Source of the DNA: a virus
DNA length: 34,642 nt
IMG/VR virus record: IMGVR_UViG_3300048131_000272
Location: 1 to 34,642 of that record
Strand: one strand, 5' to 3'
Both the position numbers and the translations under genes were made by a program. Below are positions 1 to 6,564 of this stretch, piece after piece. The notes beneath the pieces are model-generated. The model was given only the letters and a program-made list of their open reading frames with translations, was not told the DNA's origin and searched no databases. The first letter of the stretch is position 1. Every line of letters begins with the position of its first letter.

Positions 1-456
1 TCAGTCAGCAGGGATGGCAGCGCACCACAGATCGGGGTCGTGACCGATACTGCGGGCTTCGAGCTCGCACAGGCCCCGGCCAGCAGGGCGGTCGAGATCA
101 CCAGAAGGATCTTCAAGTTGGCGGAGATCTTCACGGATCTGCCCCCCTTCACTTTCAATGGTTCGGATTTCAATTTCGATGACGCCCGCCGCCTCGATCC
201 AGCCTTGCACCGCGCCGCTCGCCGCCTCCGACAGCGCCCGCGTGAGGGCCACCGCGCCCCGGCCGATCTCGACCTGCGCAGCCACAGCATCCGATAGCTG
301 GCGGTTCTCCTTGCGCAGCTCACTGGCCTCTCCGGCCCGGTGCAGCTTGTGAGCGGCGACGCCGCCCAGGACGCCGCCAAGCACGAACGCCGTGGTGGCA
401 AGCCCGGTCATCAGGCCGGGATCGAGCTTGGCAAGGGCAGTGAGGCGAGAGAGCAT
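1..456 (-). CDS. Small membrane-anchored protein, spanin (Rz-like) candidate
   Basis: The 151-residue product has one hydrophobic segment near the N-terminus (about residues 14-36, rich in Gly, Ala, Val and Leu). A long charged helical region follows (about 40-125), with ELRKENRQL-type heptads and an acidic stretch. One N-terminal membrane anchor plus a periplasmic helix is the plan of inner-membrane spanins, which link inner and outer membranes during lysis. The ATG at 456 is preferred over a GTG at 471 because it overlaps the stop of the Tad2-like gene as TGATG, so translation is probably coupled. Its place at the end of the late operon after the tail genes fits a lysis role. No conserved spanin motif is visible and no separate outer-membrane lipoprotein gene is seen, so the function is inferred. 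The stop codon lies exactly at the window edge. Confidence 0.55.
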   Translation of the reverse strand: MLSRLTALAKLDPGLMTGLATTAFVLGGVLGGVAAHKLHRAGEASELRKENRQLSDAVAAQVEIGRGAVALTRALSEAASGAVQGWIEAAGVIEIEIRTIESEGGQIREDLRQLEDPSGDLDRPAGRGLCELEARSIGHDPDLWCAAIPAD

Positions 457-986
457 CAGTCCGGCTCCCACACGATGAACCAGTCATCGGCGAGCATGTC
501 GGTCTGCGAGGCGAGCCATCCTGGCACCCATTTCTCGTCTGCCGTGTAGATTGCGAGATAGGGCTGACAGTCGAGCGGCTTGTCCTCACCGATCCACTTG
601 GCGGTGCGGTCGTTCACCTTCCGGATCGTGTCTTGCGTGTTGAAAGGCGGCAACTGCAGGCGAGGCATCAGGACAACAAACTGGCCCTTGCCGTTCCAGC
701 CTGCCCGCGCCACGCGGTGGCCATCCTTCATCGCTTCCAGCGCATGCCCGAAGCTCATGGCCCCGGTCGATTGATAGGCCCGCTCGAAAACGGCAGCAGG
801 CGACCAGCTGATATAGCCCTCATGATCGGGGTGATTGGCCTGTCCGCCATCGACATACTCGACAAGGAAGCCGTCATCGTCGCCGTTCTCATCGGCCGGA
901 AGCTCCCAGCCGCGATAGTCATTATAAGCCTGCCGCGTCATCGGCGTGGCACCGATCTTCTTGGTTCCGTAGAAAGGGGTCATCAT
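456..986 (-). CDS. Tad2-domain (DUF2829) protein, probable Thoeris anti-defence, with N-terminal extension
   Basis: The C-terminal 100 of 176 residues (from Met77) carry the DUF2829/Tad2 signature: MSFGHALEAMKDGHRVARAG near the start and WLASQTDMLADDW near the end. Characterised phage Tad2 proteins bind and sequester the cyclic ADP-ribose-type signal made by Thoeris ThsB, which stops ThsA activation. The first 76 residues form a second compact block (PMTRQAYNDYRGWELPADEN, later GYISWSPAAVFERAY) that I recall as a companion block in other phage DUF2829 proteins; no function is known to me. The ATG at 986 is preceded by GGAG at good spacing and overlaps the DUF5675 stop as ATGATGA. It sits in the late lysis-end module, which is unusual for an anti-defence protein expected to act early. 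Domain assignment is confident; anti-Thoeris activity here is inference. Confidence 0.85.
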   Translation of the reverse strand: MMTPFYGTKKIGATPMTRQAYNDYRGWELPADENGDDDGFLVEYVDGGQANHPDHEGYISWSPAAVFERAYQSTGAMSFGHALEAMKDGHRVARAGWNGKGQFVVLMPRLQLPPFNTQDTIRKVNDRTAKWIGEDKPLDCQPYLAIYTADEKWVPGWLASQTDMLADDWFIVWEPD

Positions 987-1507
987 CTATCTCCATCGAC
1001 ATATTCAATTTCGCTCAGCATCCCGCGCGCCATCAGGTCGGCCAGCCGGCGATAGATCTTGCGATACGTCGCCGCGCTCTCGCCGACCCACATGCGGTTG
1101 GTGTCATCGGCATTGCCGACAAGCAGGCAACCGGCCGTGTCGGCCTCCTTGTTGCCGACATGGATCAGGATGTAGTCAAAGCCGGGCACGTCGCGCACCC
1201 AGATCATGCCCTTGTGAATGTCGGCGAAGCGCTGCGAATAGCGCGCATGAAACCCGCCCACCGTCCGCAGGGTCAGCCGGTAACGCCCGGCCGGGATGCG
1301 CGTCTCGCCCGCCACTTTCTCGGCCCGGTACTCGTCTTCCAGCCCCTCGCACAGATGCTCGATCCGCCCGTCCGGCCAGATCAGGCGCACCCAGGACAGG
1401 GTCGCCTCTTCGTCAGACGCGAAACGGTAGACCTGCACAAAGGGCAGGCGCCGCACATGCGAGGGGGCCAGCGGCCCGGTCAGCACAGCCGTCCCGGCCC
1501 CGGTCAT
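983..1507 (-). CDS. DUF5675 family phage protein
   Basis: The 174-residue product matches the DUF5675 family of podophages and temperate phages, recognised by EGLEDEYR..., RIPAGRYRL, and ILIHVGNKEADTAGCLLVG. The family has no established activity. The HVGN...TAGC pattern recalls the His...Ser/Thr-x-Gly-Cys active-site layout of YkuD-type L,D-transpeptidases, so a peptidoglycan-related role is possible, but this is my inference from a short motif. The ATG at 1507 is chosen because a GAGG sequence lies 7-8 nt upstream and the first conserved residues follow soon after. A longer open frame runs back to 1621 but overlaps the tailspike and has no good ribosome site. Its stop overlaps the Tad2-like start (ATGATGA), so the two are translated together. 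Confidence 0.75.
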   Translation of the reverse strand: MTGAGTAVLTGPLAPSHVRRLPFVQVYRFASDEEATLSWVRLIWPDGRIEHLCEGLEDEYRAEKVAGETRIPAGRYRLTLRTVGGFHARYSQRFADIHKGMIWVRDVPGFDYILIHVGNKEADTAGCLLVGNADDTNRMWVGESAATYRKIYRRLADLMARGMLSEIEYVDGDR

Positions 1508-1562
1508 GCCGTAACCTCGACCAGGCGGATCAGAGCGGGAAGAAAGGCGAAAGGGATCATGG

Positions 1563-4019
1563 TCAAGCAAAGCCCACTTCAATCTCAGCGCTGGAGATGT
1601 AGACTTCTTGAGATACGTCATCGAGGCCTACGGCGAGCACAAGGTCTCCGGCACCAGATGTGTCTGTTGAGCCTTTGATGTCCCGCGTTCCAGCCTGCTG
1701 ATTGGCCCATACCCAATCCGCTGAATCCTCAAGGCTCCATGTCAAAACGCCTTCTTGAGCGCTGCTTCCTGCTGGCGTAATTGTCCACTCCAGGTCAAAA
1801 ACGTCATCACCATCAAGGCTCGGGCTAATTGTGCTTGCGCCTCCCAGGTTTGCACGGAACGTGCAGCTGGTCCCTGAATTGTTTACAAACCGCCCGGTCA
1901 GTCTCACTCGCACAAACGCGATCACGCCCTCATCAAAGAAACCTGACGGATAATCCCATCTAAGAACTTCTTGTTTTCCCGTGCTGCCCGTGATCAGTTT
2001 GTAGCCACTGCGGATAATGAGTGGCGCCGGCGACACCTCGAAAACATGGCCAGCCGCTATCTGGGTGCGGTTATCGTCTGCCTGAATGTCCGGCGTCGTG
2101 ACGCCTGCTGGCAGGTTTCTGTTGTTGTAATGGACAATGTCGCCGCTCAGCACGCAGCTGTCGTCGCTGCCGCCGAAGTCGCAGCCGTAGACCTGCATAT
2201 TCTCGCCCGACGCCAGCGCCCGGATCGCCCTGTTATCAACACTCGCATCACACGCCAGCGCGACCCTCGACACCCGGTAATCGTCGCCGTTCTGGTAGAG
2301 GACGCAATGACTGCCTGACGTGATAGAGCCGCCCGTGATGCTGCCATTGTGGCGCGCATCCACGCCGCGCCCCGGCGTGACGATCACGTCATTGACGTGA
2401 TGGCACGGCGTCACGTCTCCGGCCGGATCTTCAAGGTAGAGGATGCCGCTGCCGGTCGGGCCGATAATCCTGTTGCGTTCGGTATAGGCGCCCGGCCCGC
2501 AGAGGATGCCTTCATCGCCGCCGATCAGCACGTTGTTGATTGCCCGCAACCCTTCGCAGCCGCGCCCCGATCCTTCCACGCTGCCGGTATTTTCGTTCGC
2601 AGACTGGATCAGTTGCTGCGCGGTATTGCTCGGCTTGGCCTGCCCGGCATAACAGTCCTGCACGAGCGGGCGCTTGGCATTGTCGTGTTTGAACAGCTGC
2701 AGCATGTTCGTCGCGCGGCACTCGATCATCTTGAAATCGTCGCCGCCAAGCTCGACCAGGGCGCAGACCATTTCGATATTGTCGAAGATGACGCCTTCGC
2801 AGCGGCCATTCGAGGCCACAACCAGCGTGCTATAGTCGGGCGTATTGTCCGGGTTGAAGTCCAGCGTCGAAGCAAACGTGCCCCAGCGCAGCGCATGCGC
2901 GCTGAAATCGTGGACCAGCCCGCCGACAAGGTGACAGTTCGGAGAGCGGAAATTCCAGAGATTGGCCACTTCGCAATCGTAGAAATGGACATTCTCAAGC
3001 CGCACGCCAGATAGCGTACCTTCCACATTGCACGGGCGCGCCGTGGCTCCGCTCTCGCCAACCCGGAAGCCGTGCATGACAGGGCGCGACAGCAGGGCAT
3101 GCCCGGTCCCGGCCAGCTCGAAATAATAGCTGGTCAGCCCGCCCGGCGTGACCTGCTCACCGTCAAGGTGCATGTCCATCACAGACAGGCGCCCGCCCTG
3201 CGGATCGTGGCGCCAGCCGAACCCGGCGGCCGGGTCAAGCAGGATGCGCGCCCCTTTCAGATAACGGATCTCCACCGTGCCGGTCGTGACCATCTCACCA
3301 ATGCGGGTATCCTCATTGACCAGCACCGGACGGCCCAGCACCTTGCCCGCCGTGATCGCGGCCGCCATCATTTCTGTATCGGTGCCGCCAACCGGCCGGT
3401 AGCTTTCCGCGTTCAGCCCCTGCGCCGACAGCACATCATCGGACAACGCGCCAATGGCATCGTCCAGCCGGCCTTGCGCGATCAGCGCGGCCAGCAGATC
3501 GACAGCGCTGACCCGGCTGACAATGGCCGCCATGTCATCGGCCGGGAACTGCACCCACCGGCCCGTTTCGGTCGACAGGAAAGGCACCCCGCCCTCCCAA
3601 TGCCGCCGCGCAATCTCCGGCAACGGCGCATCGCCAAACCGCACCCGCAGCGCGCGATTGATGTCGCGCCGGTTCTCCTGCCCGGTCATCACAAGCCGGT
3701 TGAGATCGGCATTGATGTCACGGGCCGGAAGACCTGTGCGCTCTGCGAATTGTGCTTCGCGCTCGGCAGCTGTCGCACCGAACACCACGACTGTTTCGCC
3801 GCCGGCAAGCCCGGCCGGTAGCGTCAGGGTGCCGCTCTGGGCGGGGCCGTCTGGCGTGACACTGATCGTCGGATGGGCGACCGTGCCGTCGCTGCCGGTG
3901 ATTTCGACAGAGATCTCGCTCGCAATGGCATATGGAAACGGGACTGAAAAGACAGTCTGTCCGGGCGTCGCTGTATAGGTCCGCAGGCGCGCATCCGGCC
4001 CGATAATGAGATCTGTCAT
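1563..4019 (-). CDS. Tailspike: T7-type fibre N-terminal domain joined to a beta-helix-like receptor-binding domain
   Basis: This 818-residue protein is the likely host-recognition spike. Residues 1 to about 135 resemble the T7 gp17 virion-anchoring domain (YTATPGQTVFSVPFPY, then GLPARDINADLNRLVMTGQE). From about residue 195 a pectate-lyase-like start appears (SYRPVGGTDTEMMAAAITAG), followed by long stretches typical of right-handed parallel beta-helices with many short Asn/Gly/Val/Ile turns. The last 150 or so residues look like a beta-sandwich, perhaps carbohydrate binding. The enzyme class cannot be told from sequence, and the distal part is expected to be host specific. It has its own copy of the late promoter motif, whose -10-like element ends 6 nt before the ATG. 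No ribosome site is visible, so its mRNA may be leaderless. Confidence 0.88.
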   Translation of the reverse strand: MTDLIIGPDARLRTYTATPGQTVFSVPFPYAIASEISVEITGSDGTVAHPTISVTPDGPAQSGTLTLPAGLAGGETVVVFGATAAEREAQFAERTGLPARDINADLNRLVMTGQENRRDINRALRVRFGDAPLPEIARRHWEGGVPFLSTETGRWVQFPADDMAAIVSRVSAVDLLAALIAQGRLDDAIGALSDDVLSAQGLNAESYRPVGGTDTEMMAAAITAGKVLGRPVLVNEDTRIGEMVTTGTVEIRYLKGARILLDPAAGFGWRHDPQGGRLSVMDMHLDGEQVTPGGLTSYYFELAGTGHALLSRPVMHGFRVGESGATARPCNVEGTLSGVRLENVHFYDCEVANLWNFRSPNCHLVGGLVHDFSAHALRWGTFASTLDFNPDNTPDYSTLVVASNGRCEGVIFDNIEMVCALVELGGDDFKMIECRATNMLQLFKHDNAKRPLVQDCYAGQAKPSNTAQQLIQSANENTGSVEGSGRGCEGLRAINNVLIGGDEGILCGPGAYTERNRIIGPTGSGILYLEDPAGDVTPCHHVNDVIVTPGRGVDARHNGSITGGSITSGSHCVLYQNGDDYRVSRVALACDASVDNRAIRALASGENMQVYGCDFGGSDDSCVLSGDIVHYNNRNLPAGVTTPDIQADDNRTQIAAGHVFEVSPAPLIIRSGYKLITGSTGKQEVLRWDYPSGFFDEGVIAFVRVRLTGRFVNNSGTSCTFRANLGGASTISPSLDGDDVFDLEWTITPAGSSAQEGVLTWSLEDSADWVWANQQAGTRDIKGSTDTSGAGDLVLAVGLDDVSQEVYISSAEIEVGFA

Positions 4020-4025
4020 ACGGGC

Positions 4026-4058
4026 ATTTTAACGGCCCGGGCGCGGGGTTGACTTACG
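4026..4058 (-). promoter_or_regulatory. Late promoter copy A, upstream of tailspike
   Basis: Read on the minus strand this is CGTAAGTCAACC (4058 to 4047), a 15-nt spacer, then TAAAAT (4031 to 4026). The 12-mer is identical at four sites in the window, each before a late gene block. The TAA inside the motif also serves as the stop codon of the upstream virion gene. Only 6 nt separate the -10-like element from the tailspike ATG at 4019, so transcription would start at or next to that ATG. Confidence 0.75.
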
Positions 4059-6564
4059 GACCCGCCGCCGCCGAGAGATCGGGGCCGCGGTCGGGCGTAT
4101 CCTCGCCCGGGGCCCACCAGTAGTCCTGCCCCGTTTCGCGCTGGCGCCGCCTGATATTGCGCCGGAACGCTGCCTCTGCATCGGGGTCCAGCGCCTGCCT
4201 CAGATTGTCCTGCACGGCCCTGTCCCAGGCAAGGCCCAGATACCAGATATTCGAGCCGGGCAGATTGTCGCCGATCAGCTTGGCTGCCTCAGAGGCAAAC
4301 TCCGGATCGTCCCCGCTGAGGATCTGCTGGATATTCCCGCCGGTGAGCTTGATGACTTCCGCTCCGAGCTCTACGACCGGCCCGCCAACTGTCATCGGAA
4401 GCGTACCACCATAGCGGTTGACATCGGCAAAGAAGAAATCGCCGTAGATGGCCAGCCCACCGCCCTGCATTACCGATTTTCCCAGAAAGGCCAGGTCCGT
4501 CATGTCGTGCGGGTCGCGCCCGCCCTTGATCTCTTTCATCTGGACAGCCAGCGCGCCGCCAATCGTCGTCGTAAAGACGAGTGCCGACGTATAGGCCGCC
4601 CCCCGCGCGAAGCCGTTTCCGCCCTGCATCATCATCTGGGCGATCCGGTAACCGTGCAGCATCGGCATGGTCGCGGCGAAACTCATGAACATTGTAGTCG
4701 AGCGGGCAATCTCACCCCAAAGATCACCCGGTCGGCTGGTGCCTTTCAACACGGACCGCGAGCGAAGCGTGCCGGACGGCACGGCGTACTCGCTTTCGGC
4801 GTGCAGCATTTCCAGATAGCGGTCAGCAAGGCCGCGGTCGATCGCATCCAGCGCTTCGGGCTCGAGGAAGCCGTCCGGCGACTTCACGCCGCGCATCGCC
4901 TCCCATTCGGCCGGGCTGATATCATAGCGCTGCAGCGTGCGTTGGACGGGAGCAGGCAGGTCGGCATGCGGGCGGTCCTGGAAGTCTGCGAAATCGGCCA
5001 TTGCGCCACGGATAAAGGCATGCCGCCCCGCCCGCGTCCACGGCGTCAGGCCGGACATTGTCAAGGTTGCATCAGCGAGTACATTAGACCAGGCGGACCC
5101 TGCGAAAGTGCCCGCATAGCGCGCCTGCTGGCCGAAAACGCTGAGCGCGCTCTCCTGTATCGCGCCCATCCGGACAGCATCGCGGCGTGATTTGCGGCTG
5201 GCGAACTGGCCGACCATCTCTTTCAGCCAGTTGCCGCTGCTTGTGCCCATGTATTGCCGGGCCATCAGCGAATAGAACGGATCGGTCGCGACGGCCGGGA
5301 TGATGGCAGCGCCGAGAGCCGTCGATGTTTTAAAGTTCCTGATATTGGCCAGATGTGTTGCCCAGAAGTCGTTGTCCGGTGTGTTCACTGCGCCGGTATA
5401 ATGCTCCCACATGGCTTTGGCGCGCTTTATCTTTCCGCTAATATGGCGCTCGGGATCTTTCAGGATCAGGTCGGCTTTTACAAGGCTCTCTTTGCCCAGC
5501 GCGGCTTTTGCCGCCTCGCCCTTCGCGATCTGGCTCATCCATTCGATCGTCGCAGCCGGGTTCGGCCCCAGAACTTCCAGCGCGGCGATATCCTTCGCCA
5601 TGCCGTCAAGATGCCCCATCATCGCGCCGAACGGATCGCCCGCGCCAAACTCGCTCGCATATTCCAGCCAGGCATCGGCGTCCCTGAAGACGAGAAAACG
5701 GTGTTCGGCCCGCTGATTGGCCAGCATGCCCCGGCCGAAACTCTGGCGCGATGGCTCACGCGAGATCCAGCCATCGGTCAATATATTCTCGATCACCCCG
5801 TCCAGCTGGGCATAGACCTGCGCTGGGCCCATCGGCTTGCCGGTCAGGGGATTTTTCATTTTCTCCGGATCGAGCAGCTTGAACAATTTTTCCTTGAATG
5901 CCTGCTGGCTATTGTCATTGATAAAGTTGCGGATCGCCCGGCCATTATGCGATTGCGGCAGGCCCCAATTCTCCAGCTTGCCGATCATCCCGCCGGCTTT
6001 GTTAAAGCGCAGGCGCAGATCTTCGGCGACCTTTCGGAAAGCCCCGGCAAAGGCCCTGGCAGCCTCGTCGGCCGTGTCCTCGCCAAACAGCTCTCGCACC
6101 ATGTTCTGCAGCTTGGCCTTGTTGACCCGGCGATATCCGGCCCCTGTCCGGAAAGTATGCAGCACCTCTTCCATATCGGCCTGCGCGCGGCCAAGCACGG
6201 ACATACGCCTGTTCTGCACGCTGGAGCGGATGCCGGTGCCCTGTCCCTGGTATTCAATCTTGGCCTGCAGGTATTCGCCAATATCCACATTGCCGCTGCC
6301 AGAGCGGAACCGCTTCATCTCGTCCGCGATCTCGCGCGCATTTTTCTTGTTCAGCGCGGCGCGCCATTTCCGGATGGCCTTCTCGGCCTCCATCTCGTCC
6401 CAGACATCGCGTGTCGCCCCGTCATGCGCGGAACTGCGGCCCTCGCCGGACGCCTCGCGCGCCGCCCGCTTCTGGCGAAACGTCTCGCCGATCGCATCGG
6501 CCTCGTCCTCGTCGATGACGCCCTCTTTCAGGGCCTCGGCAATACAGTCCTCGAAATTGCTCAT
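4054..6564 (-). CDS. Large internal virion / DNA-ejection protein (gp16 position)
   Basis: The 836-residue product occupies the place of T7 gp16, last of four consecutive internal-core genes. It is mostly helical, with a charged N-terminal half and a block that I recognise from ejection proteins of other podophages: FRDADAWLEYASEFGAGDPF followed by a Met-Ala-x-Asp-Ile-Ala...LGPNP motif at about residues 295-340. The C-terminal half has hydrophobic helices (around FMSFAATMPMLHGYRIAQMM and GAAYTSALVFTTTIGGALAV) that could cross the inner membrane when the protein is ejected with the DNA. No transglycosylase motif is seen. The ATG at 6564 is chosen because it overlaps the upstream stop as ATGA; an ATG at 6576 is in frame but its only purine-rich sequence touches the start. 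The TAA stop lies inside late promoter copy A. Confidence 0.8.
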   Translation of the reverse strand: MSNFEDCIAEALKEGVIDEDEADAIGETFRQKRAAREASGEGRSSAHDGATRDVWDEMEAEKAIRKWRAALNKKNAREIADEMKRFRSGSGNVDIGEYLQAKIEYQGQGTGIRSSVQNRRMSVLGRAQADMEEVLHTFRTGAGYRRVNKAKLQNMVRELFGEDTADEAARAFAGAFRKVAEDLRLRFNKAGGMIGKLENWGLPQSHNGRAIRNFINDNSQQAFKEKLFKLLDPEKMKNPLTGKPMGPAQVYAQLDGVIENILTDGWISREPSRQSFGRGMLANQRAEHRFLVFRDADAWLEYASEFGAGDPFGAMMGHLDGMAKDIAALEVLGPNPAATIEWMSQIAKGEAAKAALGKESLVKADLILKDPERHISGKIKRAKAMWEHYTGAVNTPDNDFWATHLANIRNFKTSTALGAAIIPAVATDPFYSLMARQYMGTSSGNWLKEMVGQFASRKSRRDAVRMGAIQESALSVFGQQARYAGTFAGSAWSNVLADATLTMSGLTPWTRAGRHAFIRGAMADFADFQDRPHADLPAPVQRTLQRYDISPAEWEAMRGVKSPDGFLEPEALDAIDRGLADRYLEMLHAESEYAVPSGTLRSRSVLKGTSRPGDLWGEIARSTTMFMSFAATMPMLHGYRIAQMMMQGGNGFARGAAYTSALVFTTTIGGALAVQMKEIKGGRDPHDMTDLAFLGKSVMQGGGLAIYGDFFFADVNRYGGTLPMTVGGPVVELGAEVIKLTGGNIQQILSGDDPEFASEAAKLIGDNLPGSNIWYLGLAWDRAVQDNLRQALDPDAEAAFRRNIRRRQRETGQDYWWAPGEDTPDRGPDLSAAAGP

